A DNA stretch of 64,000 nt from Alopecurus myosuroides (Eukaryota > Streptophyta > Magnoliopsida > Poales > Poaceae). This document shows positions 1 through 11,819 of this stretch, piece by piece. The stretch covers positions 276,293,710-276,357,709 of the forward strand of contig CM054062.1 of assembly GCA_028641055.1 (NCBI GenBank). The letters run 5' to 3'. How positions within the stretch are numbered: the stretch's first letter is position 1; each line of letters starts with the position of its first letter. The notes below the pieces were generated by a model. It searched no databases, was not told where the DNA came from, and saw only the letters and a program-made list of their open reading frames with translations. The position numbers and the translations under genes were made by a program.

Positions 1-711
1 AACCTAACCCCAACGGTCCATTCCAACTTCTTCTTCCTCTCCACCGCTCGCGGTTGCGCAACACCACCACGGGGACCTCGAGCTCACCGCCGGAGCAAAG
101 CCGCCGCAGGCTACGTTCGTCCTCGAACCGTTCCGCGCCGCCGCCAAGCTCCGCCGCCGCGCCCTCATCTTGCCCGCCGGGAATCGCAAAGGGGCATTTG
201 GATTGCGCCATCTGCCGCCGTCGTGCTCTGCTCCAATCTTCTCCGGTAAGCTTCTTGCTCCCATCGAATTAGCCTCACAATTTCTCGATTTGTTCTAGAT
301 TGGATCTAGGTCAACCGCGGGCCATTTCTTACCCCACGCCGGATTAGGTCGCATAGACTCTCACTAGTTCATGCAATGGCTTGGATATAGGCTCCACTTC
401 ATTCTCCTATTGCTTGTAGTCACTAATTTCACCACGAATTTGAAAATGAAATTTCCAATCTAGGCTCGGTCCACCCAAATCTTCCGCACCTGCCACCAAT
501 ACTTGGAAAATCCACTTCTTCCGGTTCATTTACTTGCTCTAGATGCATAAGTAGTCAATCTTTTTCCATGAATGTTTGCCAACACGTAAATATCCCGTAT
601 TTTCTGTACTGCCACTCGATACCCGGATAATCTGTAGTTTTCGCTCCGTCAGTGATACTCGGATAATTCACAGTCCTCATGCCTTTTTGTCTTGTGTTCT
701 GCAGTCAATCC
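1..711 (+). promoter_or_regulatory. 5' leader with an intron, upstream of the Tat1 antisense gene
   Basis: The first 245 bases are pyrimidine-rich and then GC-rich, like a cereal 5' untranslated exon. A good donor (G then GTAAG) sits at 246 and an acceptor (TTCTGCAG) ends at 704, eight bases before the ATG at 712. The ATG context is CCATGG. I infer a 5' UTR intron of about 459 bases. The promoter itself would lie left of the window. Transcript evidence would be needed to prove it. Confidence 0.5.
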
Positions 712-3700
712 ATGGCTCCCAAGAAGCAAGGGAAACAGCCGGCTAAAACCCGGATGACCCAATCGATATCCGCCAACTGGGCGCGGTCCAGTCACCAAGG
801 CCAAGCTGGAGGAGCTGGCCGAGCTAGGGGTCCTCCCCCCTCAGGGAGACATCCACTGGAGGGTGCCGGGTGATGAGACCCGGCCCACGCCTGCTGCCGA
901 CGAGGTAATCTGTTTTGTCGAGCACGTGACCCGGGGGTTCCACCCTCCGGGTCACCCCTTCTTTCGTGAAGTCTTGAGCCATTACGGCCTCCGGGTGTTC
1001 GACATAGGGCCGAACTCTATGTTGAACATAACCCATTTTATCGTCCTTTCCGAGTCATATTTGTGCACTCCGCCAAATTTGGCTCTCTTCATTGAACTTT
1101 TCCAGTGCAAACCGTGCCGCGAAAGCGGTGACGGGGCACTTCTTGCTTGCGGCGGGGTTTCCATCCAGCGCCGTAAGAATTCCCCAATGCCGACTCTTAA
1201 CCTGAATTCTCACGTTAAGCATTGGCAACTCTCCTTCTTCTACTGCCGAGACACCTCCCCACCCGGCGAAAGGAAACTGCCGGGTTACTCGGAGGGTCTC
1301 CTTGATATCTCCGAGTCTTTCAATGCCTTTGCCCCTGAGTCGGACATGGAGGTCATCCAACCTCTTTTAACCAAGATAGCCGTCCTCTCCGCCCAAGGTC
1401 TCCTTGGCCTCAACTTGGTCAAGACATGGGTGGACTTCCGGATCCAGCCCAACTCCATCCGCTCGAAACCGATGTGTGAATATTCGGGGCACGTCACAGA
1501 CGCGCTCCGATATTCTTCTAAGAACTATCCGGCTGGCGATACCAATAAGACCATCAAGAGTTTCTTGACGGAGAAGTTGGAGGTGATCAAAAACATCGCC
1601 GGGTTAGCACCGTTCACCCGGGATAACCCAGCTCCCGAGGTAAAATCCGATTCTCATACTTTTACCTTCATACTTTTCACTCGATACAACTACTGATCCT
1701 CACCCTTGTGCCTTTATCTTAGGCTGATAACGTCTTTTGGAACATCAAAATGCCCCCTAACTCCAAAAGTCCAGAGGAGGAAGAGGACATAGTTAACTCG
1801 GAGGAAGGTACATTCCGAGTCTCACTTAGGTTCTGCAAGCTCATTGCTGTTCATTCTCTGCTTTTCCGATAGTATACCTTGATAACTTCCAGAGCCAGAG
1901 GACAAGGACAAAGAAGAAGAAGAACCGGAAGGCAGGGTGGAAACAGCAAGCGATGAAGATGAAGCTGAGCCGACTGTCAAGGTCGGAGCAAAGAGGAAAC
2001 CCCGAGGGGTCGTTTTTAAGGTGCCCTACCGCTCCCTTGCTTCTAAGCCATATTCCTTTGCTAACATGCGCGAGCTAAACCGAGAGTTATCCAACTGGCC
2101 GTATTTGAAGGATCCACCCGTGACCAAGCGCAGACTGACTTGGAACTTTCCGGGTGAATCCGCACTTAACCCGGGCATTCCATCATCCCCTCCTCAACGC
2201 GCTGGTATTTTTCAATCCTTTCCCAAATATCGAAGTTTTTTCCTTTTCGAATCATCCTTTAATAGGGCAGTTCCATGCTTTTATTCTCTTGATATTTATC
2301 AGCTTCGTCCGGGTCCAGCAATGCATTCCCCTCGGATTTCACGGTGAATCCCGGGTAAAGTTCTTCTCCTGATGTTCTATCGCTTTTCCATAATTTTCTC
2401 CAGTTACATGCTGATCGCTTACTTGCACTTGTCCACAGAGCCACGGTCACCATCAGTGACCAGGAAAATATGGAGACCGATGATCTGGGTAAGGAGAACC
2501 CGATTGACGATATGATGGCTGCAACAGACGGCGAAGAACAACAAGTGCCACCAACAAACCTGGCTGATCAGGAAGCCGAGTACCCAATAGCCTCACATGC
2601 ACGCGAGGAGGGAGAGGCCGCAGTCCTGGGCACGGGAGGAGGCGTACCAAACTCCGATACCCGGACGACTCGGGTGCCTTCCCCTGCCAAGGAGAAAACT
2701 CCCACTCCGAGTTACCAAGACCCCGGGCCTCCCAATTTGGGCAACCACTCCTTCGACCAAATGATGAGCGCCCTCCTCGCCATGAAGGCCTCAGAGAGCA
2801 GTATGTTAGAACGTCTGGCCGTGGAGCATCAGGTACGTTAATTGATATCTCATAGCATCCATCTAGTCCCCAAGTTCCGAGTCTAACTTGTCGAAGTTAC
2901 ACTCGGTACTCCTTTCAATACTCGGCTAATTACGATATCCGACTAATGTTTAACTTTCCATTCCTTTAGGCGCAGGCATCTCGGTCTGAGGAGATTTTGG
3001 CCAAGACCAACCAACTCCTGGACACCGAGGTAAGGCTGAGAGAAGCACTTGAGGCGGAGGTGTCAGCCTTGAAAAAGGATGTCACGAAGTACAAGGAGAA
3101 ATACACCACTGCCCAAGCTGCGCTGAAGAAGCTATCAGCTCAAGTTGCCGACACTTATCGTGTCCTCGTTGGTGAGATTTTGTTACTTACTGGTTCGTGT
3201 CTTAGTTTTTTGTTTTCTTGATACCTGATACCCGGAATACTTTGATGTAACCTTTGCTGTTTGTACTGCAGCTTCCAACCTTGCACCCTCAGAAGAAGAT
3301 GATATTCAAAAGGTAAAGAAATTGAAGAATGTCCTCCGGAGGTTCTGCGCCGGCACTAAATGGATCCTAGACGCCATTCAGTGGCCGACTGAACTCTATC
3401 CGGGTATGGAGACCCTAATCCATGCATGTTCTACTGTCCCTGCATGGATCGAGCTCTGGAAACGCTCGGCATGCCGGGTTGGGTTGACCCGGGGACTTAT
3501 GCTGGCGAAAGCTTATTTTCCTAAGCTTGAGCCGGCAACGGTGGTGGCCGGATTTCCAGAATTCAAGGCAGATGGCTCGAGATTTTCCCCTAAGGATTTC
3601 AAAGCCGTACAATCTGAGGTACGTCACTCGACAACTGCTCTTGCCGACAGTATGGACTTGAGCAGGTTTATGTCTCCATACAACGCTGAGGACAAAGCTG

Positions 3701-3960
3701 TGAAGGAAGATACGCCCGTGCCATTCGACATTTTGGAAAAGTGGAATGCTGACTCGGCTAGGAAGAGGGAGGAAGCTGCAAAGAGGAAAGCCGACTTGGA
3801 ATCAGAACCAACTTCCTCTACGCCGGCTGTCCGTCCACCTGTTCGTCCTGATGTTGAGAATCCGAATGATGATGCTGCAAATGCTTCTAAGGAGCAAGCC
3901 CAGGACCAAGACCCGGAGGGAAAGGGCAAGGATGTGGACCCGACTCATGAGGCCGAGTAA
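712..3960 (+). pseudogene. Antisense intron-containing gene of Tat1 (Transposase_28-like plus coiled coil)
   Basis: This gene runs opposite to gag-pol. The first exon, 712 to about 1639, encodes the conserved domain seen in plant 'putative gypsy type transposon' proteins (motifs HYGLRVFDIGPNS and the following hydrophobic stretch). Frame analysis shows a shift near 790: the ATG frame ends in a stop at about 873, while the conserved frame continues from about 792. Later exons have GT-AG borders: about 1723-1807, 1893-2204, a short exon near 2321-2353, 2439-2832, one near 2970-3170 and one from about 3272 to the stop at 3958-3960. The middle (about 2990-3170) is a coiled coil, and the C-terminus is acidic and low complexity. 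The function is unknown. Extra antisense ORFs are known in Tat elements, so this is a family feature. The frameshift makes this copy probably defective unless it lies in an unrecognised splice arrangement. Confidence 0.72.
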
Positions 3961-5092
3961 ATTATTACCTGATGCCATCCTAATACCTTGTTCGCTCGAT
4001 GCCTTTGTAAAAACAGATATTCTTTTGAGAGTGCAGATGTGCACTTTTGATACTACCATCGCATCATGTAAATACATTATGAGACTTTAATAGCTTTCGT
4101 GGCCCTTCTGGCCTTTGGATGAATCCGATATCTATCTGCCTTTGAGTTTATTTATGCTTGATATTCCGACTTACTTTATGGTTCCTTTTGTGAGACTCGG
4201 TTTCTGGGTCTCGTGGGTTTTGACAGGTGAACTTTTCTCTAAGTCCCCAAGTCCCAAGACTCGGATTTTTGGGTTTTTGTGCTTAATAGCTAGATACCTT
4301 GCCTCTTTTTTCAAAATCCCCAGTCCCCAAGGCCCGAAATTCCGAGTCTAGGGATGTGAGGTCTTACAAAGAAAACAAGTTGTCTCTGCTAAGCCCAAAA
4401 CCTAGAGCCGTTTCACATAGGTTTTGAAGTTATGCTTAATAGACTTTGAGTTTCCGGTTATTAACCCTGTACTCTGCATAACTTGTGGTTTAGATGACCC
4501 TTTTGACTCTCTTGTACTGTAAGCCGGCTTTCGCGTGGATATCATGTTGTTACATTTGTACGAAAACAGGGTCAGGCAAGTCCCATTGGGCATCATGGCT
4601 GATTGTAATCGTAAGCGAGCAAATCATGCCACTTTAGTGCGAGTCACATCGAGCTTAAGTAAGAAAAGTCAAGAAATTTGGCTCCTTTGTCCGGTTATAA
4701 GATTGCAGCCGTACTCGTTTGCGAGTAATCGGCCCTTATAACTCATAGGCATCGTGGCCGGGTCTTTGAGTTTGTAACTGTGCTATTCAAGCAATCAACC
4801 CCCAAGACCTAAATACATGCAACATACTGAAGAGACTAGTGCACTAAGAAAACAATAAATAATACTTACCTGGAAGAAAAGTAAAAAACATAACAGAAAA
4901 ATAAAACTTGATAAAACATGTGAAAAAGATATATTGCTTAACCATCTCTTTATTGATATGAGAAAGTTAGGTCAGCAAGCCGCCTCATTAAAAACCCTCC
5001 AGTCCCCTTAGGTACCCTGGATAGGAAAAGAGTGCGTCTGAAACCTGCTGCCTGTTACATCGTGTAATTCCTCTTGTGAGTCTTATTCTATA
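3961..5092. other. Tail-to-tail spacer between the antisense gene and Tat1 pol
   Basis: No convincing coding sequence on either strand. The + strand half is the presumed 3' UTR of the antisense gene. The right part, about 4850-5092, is AT-rich. Both transcripts would have to terminate here, but I cannot point to a definite polyadenylation signal. Confidence 0.5.
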
Positions 5093-5371
5093 CTAGGTAT
5101 AGTAGGGACACAGCTGAGCTACGTTCCATGGTCTTTCTCTCTCTTGCATAGGTGAAGTGGAATGAGCGGTGTCGTTAACCGTAGCCGACTCTTCCCTTGC
5201 AGCTATCAAGTAATATGATCCATTGTGAAAATTCCGGCTTATGATAAACGGTCCTTCCCATGGCGGTGATAACTTGTGTTTTCCTTCCTTTGACTGAACC
5301 AGGCGCAGAACCAGGTCTCCTTCCTGGAAGACCCGGGTTTTCACGCGCCGGCTATGATATCTGCGCAGATC
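5093..5371 (-). pseudogene. Tat1 integrase C-terminal segment after an in-frame TAG
   Basis: It reads in the same frame as the integrase ORF to its right and is separated from it by a TAG codon at 5372-5374. The peptide carries the GDLVLRLVQ and PPWEGPF motifs typical of the C-terminal part of Gypsy integrases, which helps bind the DNA ends. It ends at a stop beside the spacer. In an intact element this would be the last part of the pol polyprotein. Confidence 0.85.
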
Positions 5372-6691
5372 CTACTGATATATGGCTGATCTTTCCAGTG
5401 CTTGTTCCCTTTCTTCTTCTAGCATATCCACTGCGTCCTGCCGGGTCTTCTCGTTCTCCACCTCGACGTAAGCCGACACTCGAGGCGAGTCATGGATGAT
5501 ATCACTCGGCAACACCGCCTCTGCACCATAAACCATGAAAAACGGTGTCATCTGAGTGGATCTGTTAGGCGTTGTGTTTATACCCCAAACCACTGCAGGT
5601 AATTCTTCGACCCATGCGCCAGCAGCTCTGATACACGGAACTCGCAATCGTGGCTTTAATCCACGAAGCAACTCTTGATTTGCCCTCTCCACTTGTCCAT
5701 TAGCCTGTGGATGGGCCACTGAGGCTATGTAAAGCCGGATTCCATTGTTACCACAGAATTTTTCCATCTCGCCAAGGGACATGTTGGTTCCATTGTCGGT
5801 AATTATGCTATGGGGGTACCCGAACCGATAGATAATCCCTTTCAGGAACTTTACTGCTGTAATTGCTTCACAGTTGGTAACTGGCATAACCTCAACCCAC
5901 TTGGTAAACTTATCAATGGCCACCAAGAGATGTGTCTTTTTGCAAGGTGACATGTGAAAGGGGCCAACCATGTCCATACCCCAAACAGCAAACGGCCAGT
6001 TTAACGGGATAGTCCGTAGTTCCATAGCCGGCACATGGGTTTGGCGAGCGTACCTTTGACATCCGTCACATCTTGCCACCAAGCGCTCCGCGTCTGCTAG
6101 GGCCGTGAGCCAGAAAAAACCATGTCGATAAGCTTTGGCCACAAGGGATCTTGTGGATGCATGATGCCCACAATCACCTTCATGGATTTCCTTGAGGATC
6201 TGTCGGCCTTCTTCTGGTGCTACACAGAGCAAAAAGACTCCTGCTGCACTTCTCTTGTATAACTCTCCGTTGATGATAGAATATCCTTTTGCTCGCCTCA
6301 GAATTTGTCTTGCTAATACTCCCTGCTGGGGTAACTCGCCCCGTGATAGGTAGGCCAGGAACGGCTCTGTCCACTCGGGAATAGCACGTACTGTGGCCAC
6401 GAGCTCCAAATCCGGGTCTTGATTTGCCAGTTCTTCCTCAGACTCGGTTTTAACTGATGGTCGCCATAGTTCATCCAGGAAAACATTAGGTGGAACCGGC
6501 TCTCTGCGCGAGCCGAGTCTGGCGAGTGCATCTGCTGCCTCGTTTTTTCTTCTGTCTATGTGCTCCACCTCGTACCCGGAGAAACACCCGGCAACTCTAT
6601 CAACCTCTCTTCGGTATGCTGCCATAGTTGCATCTTTTCTATCCCAAGTTCCTGAGACCTGCTGTACCACAAGGTCCGAATCTCCAAAGCA
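5372..6691 (-). pseudogene. Tat1 pol: end of archaeal-type RNase H and integrase
   Basis: The segment begins just after an in-frame TGA at 6692-6694. It carries the RNase H motif GDSDLVVQQ and then DALARLGS, giving the last two acidic residues of the archaeal-type RNase H. Integrase follows: the zinc-binding HHCC region (IHEGDCGHHAS then CDGCQRYA) and the catalytic core with Asp in GMDMVGPF, Asp in ITDNGTN and Glu in GQVERANQEL. The segment of about 440 codons has no internal frameshift. It is closed by an in-frame TAG at 5372-5374. All catalytic residues look present, so the only visible lesions are the two stops. Confidence 0.92.
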
Positions 6692-9600
6692 TCATATCCT
6701 CTTAATATTCATCTCCTTGGCTACCTTTAAGCCGTGCAATAAGGCCTCATACTCGGCCACGTTGTTGGAACAATCAAAATGAATCTGCAGCACGTAGCTC
6801 AACTTGTCTCCTTTGGGTGATGTTAGCACCACTCCAGCTCCTGACCCCTCGTATTGCTTGGAGCCATCGAAGTGCATGATCCAAGACTCGGAGTTCGGAG
6901 CCATGGTGGGCATGCCTGTGTGTGTCCAATCATTAATAAAATCGACTAGAGCTTGAGATTTGATTGCTGACCTTGGCTCGTAATTGATATGATAATCCCC
7001 CATCTCGATCGTCCACTTGGCTATTCTACCTGTTGCATCCGAGTTTCTGAGGATATCAAGCATTGGTATAGAACTAACCACTGTTATGGGGTGCTCCTGA
7101 AAATATGGCTTCAATTTCCGGCTGGCCATGAAGACCCCAAAAACCAGCTTTTGCCAATGTGGATAGCGTTGTTTTGCCTCTGATAATACCTCACTGACGT
7201 AATAAACCGGCCTCTGGACCGGGTATTCTTTTCCATCTTCTTTTCGCTCGACAACAACCACTGCGCTAACCGCCCGGGGCCCTGCTGCAATGTATAGTAA
7301 CATAGGCTCTTTAGGACCCGGAGCTGCTAGGACTGGTGCCTCAGATAGCTGCTTTTTTAGTGCCTCGAATGCCTCGTCCGCCTCTTGATTCCATACGAAT
7401 TTATCAGATTTTTTCAAGAGCCGGTACAAGGGTATTGCCTTTTCTCCGAGTCTGGATATAAACCGGCTGAGCGCTGCTATGCACCCTGTGAGCTTCTGAA
7501 CATGTTTCAAATTTTCCGGCTTTTTCAGACTCTGGATAGCTTTGATTTTGTCCGGGTTTGCTTCAATTCCTCTCTCAGAAACGATAAAGCCGAGTAATTT
7601 CCCGGCTGGAACTCCAAAAACACACTTTGTCGGGTTGAGTTTCATCTGATACCTTCTCAAGTTCTTGAACGTTTCCTTTAGATCATCGATAAATGTCTCC
7701 GCCTTTCTGGTCTTGATCACCACATCGTCTACATAAGCATGGACGTTGCGTCCAATTTGGTCCTCGAAGCATTTCTGAATACACCGTTGATAGGTTGCGC
7801 CAGCGTTCTTCAATCCGAATGTCATGGTTTTGTAACAAAAGGCCCCAAAAGGGGTTATGAATGATGTTTTCTCCCAATCCTCCTTCTTGAGCTTTATTTG
7901 ATGATACCCGGAATATGCATCCAGGAAACATAATAGGTCGCTTCCAGCTACCGCGTCTATGATCTGATCTATCCTTGGTAGTGCAAACGGATCCTTTGGG
8001 CAATGCTTGTTGAGACTCGTGTAATCAATGCACATCCTCCACTCATTGGTCTTTTTCATCACGAGAACCGGATTTGCTAACCAGTCCGGATGAAACACTT
8101 CCATAATAAAGCCGACTGTCAGCAGCCGAGCAATTTCTTCTCCTATAGCTTTCCTTCTTTCCTCATTCATCTTTCTCAAGCCCTGCTTCACGGGTCTGGA
8201 CTTGGGATCGACGTGCAAACTGTGCTCTGCCAACTCTGTGGGGATACCCGGCATATCGCTAGGCGTCCAGGCGAACACATCCTGATTTGAACGAATGAAC
8301 TCCACAAGTGCTTTCTCCTGCTCGTTGTCCAAGTTAGATCCTATAGCAAATTGCTTAGAGGGATCACCCTCGAAAAAAGCTACCATCTTGGTGTCCTGTG
8401 CTGCCTTGAATTTCGCCCTCTCATCTTCGGTATTTGGTCTTTTTAACGCTGTTCTGTCATCCGGGTCTACTTGAGACCGGTAATACTTGAGTTCCTCTTT
8501 TCTGCAAGCTTGCTCCGCCATGGCTGCATCTCCTTCGTCGCACTCAGCTGCTATATCCCGGCTCCCATGTATGGTGATGGTCTGCTTGGGCCCCGGGATT
8601 TTTAGTCGTAGATACACATAACACGGCCTAGCCATGAACTTAGCATAAGTCGGCCTTCCGAATAGCGCGTGATAAGGACTACGCAACTTAACCACCTCGA
8701 AAGTAAGCCACTCGACTCGATAATTATCCTTCGATTCTCCAAAAGCTACCTCCAATGTGATCTTTCCCTCGGGGCACGCTGAGTGACCCGGCACAATCCC
8801 ATGAAAAACTGTTGAACTCTTCTGTAGCTGAGACTCCTTGAGGCCCATGCGTAGAAAGGTTTCCCAATACAATATATTGATGCTACTTCCACCGTCCATT
8901 AGGACCTTTTTCAGCTCATAACCATTAACTTGTGGTGCCACCACCAATGCTAAGACTCCCGGGTGTTCTATCCTTTCCGGGTGATCTCTTCTGCTCCACG
9001 TTACGTCCTGCTCTGACCATCTAAGGTATCTCGGAACCGCCGAAGAAACCGAGTTTACCGCTTGTTTCAGTATCTTTTTATCCTTGTTAGAAATTCCTGT
9101 GGTATGCACGTGATATTGTCCCAATTGCTTGGGGTTAGCTTGGAAACCTCCAGCTCCCCCTTGGTTGTTACCCGGATTTCCACCTGCCGGGTTACCGGCT
9201 GGGGGTGGGCCGTTGCCCGGGTTTCCACCCGGACCCGGTCCTCCTCCCGGACCTGCACCTCGCATAGCCTTGTTTATCTCCTCATTCTTCCATCTCTGTA
9301 GGTCCGCGCACTGCTCCAATGAGTGGTTAGCCGGCCTACCGTTCCTGCTGTGCTTTGGACACGCCATTCTGAAGATATCCCAATTGTTACCCGGCCTCGG
9401 TGGCCCTTGATAATTTCCTCCATTGTGGTTTCCAGCATTGAAATTTCCTTCTGCCCTAGGTCTCGAAGACCCGGCTTTCGTGCTAGCGACAAACTCGGAG
9501 CCTCCCTCAAACGGGCGCTTGTTCTGGTTGTTCCCATTGTTACCTCCATTGTTACCCGGCGTTGATCCATTGCCGGTTCTTCCACTATTATTTGTATTTG

Positions 9601-10414
9601 CTTTTGCTTTCTTGTCATCAACATCCTCTTCTGTAGTATCCGTTGCAGCGTGTTTGTTGCATGCATCCATTAGCTCTCCCATCGTAACCTCTGAAGCATT
9701 TCGACTAGATTTCATGCGAGTTAACTTTTGCACTAAAGGTATGTATTTGCACGTCTTTGCCATAGCTTGTAGCGCATCTTTGGGCTGAATATCCGTAGAT
9801 GAGTGAAGTATCTCCATAACCCGGCGCACCCAGCTGCGCGCCGATTCTCCCTTCTTTTGGACACATCGCTCTAGGTCATCAATAGTAAATAGCTTTCTGC
9901 ACGTCCCATGAAAGTGCTTGATAAACGCAGTTTTCAACTCCTCCCATGACTTGATAGATCCTTCCGGTAAATTATTGAACCATAACTTTGCTGCTCCTTC
10001 TGACATCATTAAGTACATGAACTTGGCTTGAAGATTTTCGGATGCATTGGGAATCGACATAGCCATCTCATAACTGCTCAACCATGTTTCTGGGTCCATA
10101 GTTGGCTCATAATTCACAATTTTACTCGGTTCCTTGAATTTATCCGGGTAAGGCTCAACCCTGATGTTATCCGACAGGCACTTAGGCCCAGCGAGATTAG
10201 TCGGAACTGGCCTCACTCGGGAAACGTGTGATCCTGCGGGAGGTGCGGCTGGACGCGGTACGGCTGGTGGCCCATGCACCGCAGACCCTGCCGCAGCCCT
10301 TCTGGCTCTGGAACTATCCACGATAGCTTGGGCTGCTGATGCTGCTGGTACTGCCTGAACGCGGGGAGGAGGCGGCATTTGCTGCTGCTCTTCCCTCCGC
10401 CACGCTGAACTTGT
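6692..10414 (-). pseudogene. Tat1 gag capsid, protease, reverse transcriptase, RNase H
   Basis: A long open frame (1228 codons from the first ATG at 10378). Order: proline/alanine-rich linker, capsid fold from about residue 80 to 200 (AAKLWFNNLPEGSI), a Gly/Asn-rich basic region without a canonical CCHC knuckle, protease with VLMDGGSSINILY near residue 492, reverse transcriptase with AYVDDVVIKT near residue 880, a Ty3-type RNase H, and the start of the archaeal-type RNase H (MHFDGSKQYEGSGAGVVL, near residue 1166; AEYEAL next). The Ty3-type RNase H reads LLYIAAGPRAVSA, lacking the usual first Asp, as is known for Tat elements that acquired the second RNase H. The frame ends at TGA 6692-6694, inside the second RNase H. 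Confidence 0.93.
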
Positions 10415-11818
10415 CTAGATATTGCCGGTATTGCCTCGTTGCTGGCTGATATATGGTGTCCCATGCATTCCACTTCTGTGATCTGGGTAATTAACTTGCT
10501 GCGCTACCGCAGTTCGCAATAGATCTATCGCCCGCCGGGTCTCCTCTGCGTGGGGTGACTCTCTCAGGGGGATTTGATTCAATGCGAGTGTTGCTGCATA
10601 CACATTATCCATAGGGTTGTTGTAATGACCTGCTGGTGTGCGAAATCGCGATGGTGGTGGTGGTGGTAATGTATTGCCGGCAGTGACTCCAGTCTGCAAT
10701 GTGGGTAACCCGGCTTGTATGTTTGCCGGCTGTGCTCCTCCCGTTGCAGGTTGCTGTACAGTCCCTTGGTTTGCTGCTGGAATCGGTTGATCCTGAGGTG
10801 TGATAAATAGTGTGGTCGGGTTTATAACTCCACCCGTTGCTGGTAACATGGTCTGGTGCCTTTGACGCACCCTGGTTGTCTCTTCTCGGAGCCGGGTTTC
10901 CAATGCATCCAGCTCATGTTGGCGCGTGGCCATCCCTTGTCTCTCTGCTTCTACTTGCCTTCTCTGTTGCTCCAATGCACGACGGGCTACATCCAGGTCT
11001 CTAACACGTTTCGCCGCGTTTTCCGGAGTTATGACGGTGGCTAGAACGGTTGGGTCCAGAATCAAGTTGTTGTCGAATAGAGCCGGGTGTTGCGGGTTTG
11101 AAGGACCCGCCCCTGGCGTCCGGTTTGCCAGATATCCGAACATGTTTGCCTGCAACTCGCTATCCGCCGCGTGGCTGGTAACCGATGCCGATTCTCCGTC
11201 AACTCGGGTGAGAACCGGGTTTCCGTCAACAGGACCTTGCTGCTGGGCCAATGCTGGTGCTGTTCCGACTGTGGCCGCGGTCACGTTCCCCTGATTAAGA
11301 TTGATCGCCGGGGCCGTGTAAACCGCAACCTGGCGCGTAATGCTTGGCGCAGATTCGTACTCTTCCTCTTCGCTGCTATTATCCTCGTACCGGTCCTCCA
11401 GCAGATGCAAGATGGACTCGGTATCATCTTCTCTCATGACCCGGCCACGCGGGGTCCATGCCGGCTCCTCCGGCTGTTCCCTCTTCGTGGGGGGATCTTC
11501 TGTCGGATCTACCGTCCCGACCGATTCTTCCCCATCTGATTGAACATAGGTGGCTTCCCCTGACACAGAATCAAATCCGAAATCGTCAGGGATTGAACCG
11601 GTTGTACGTACCATGCCGATGAAGACGTTGATCTGGCCGATCGTCACGACAGATCCGAATTCGAGCAGATCTGACTCTGGCCCCCAGCCGGAATCGTCCA
11701 CCATCTTCTCTCCTTCGGGGTTGGCGTAGATCTCGCCGATGACAAGGTTTTCCATGTTCTTTCGAGCTTCTCCCGCGATGTAAACACCCTTGGACGTAGG
11801 CCCCACGGTGGGCGCCAA
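10415..11818 (-). pseudogene. Tat1 gag N-terminal region, open from the primer binding site
   Basis: The frame is open from just after the primer binding site for about 467 codons and stops at TAG 10415-10417. It is in the same frame as the following capsid-pol segment. The product is acidic and low complexity at first, has a charged helical stretch near 10900-11000 (many Arg, Glu, Gln: likely coiled coil), and ends Pro/Gln-rich. No enzyme motif is seen. Long, weakly conserved N-terminal gag extensions are usual in Tat/Ogre elements. The start codon is unclear: the reading frame runs into the primer binding site. Confidence 0.8.
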
Positions 11819-11819
11819 C
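11802..11819 (-). other. Tat1 primer binding site
   Basis: On the - strand, directly after the LTR end (CATGACA), the sequence reads TTGGCGCCCACCGTGGGG. It starts with TGG, as expected for pairing with a tRNA 3' CCA. I do not assign the tRNA. The equivalent site in Tat2 differs at one position in the core (CCAACG for CCACCG). Confidence 0.8.

Noticed and set aside
1..20. AACCTAACCCCAAC at the start, and AACCCTAACCCTAC near 23769 and 31080, recall telomere repeats
   Set aside because: Only one or two imperfect units, and the latter two lie at equal positions in the LTRs of element B, so they are LTR sequence.
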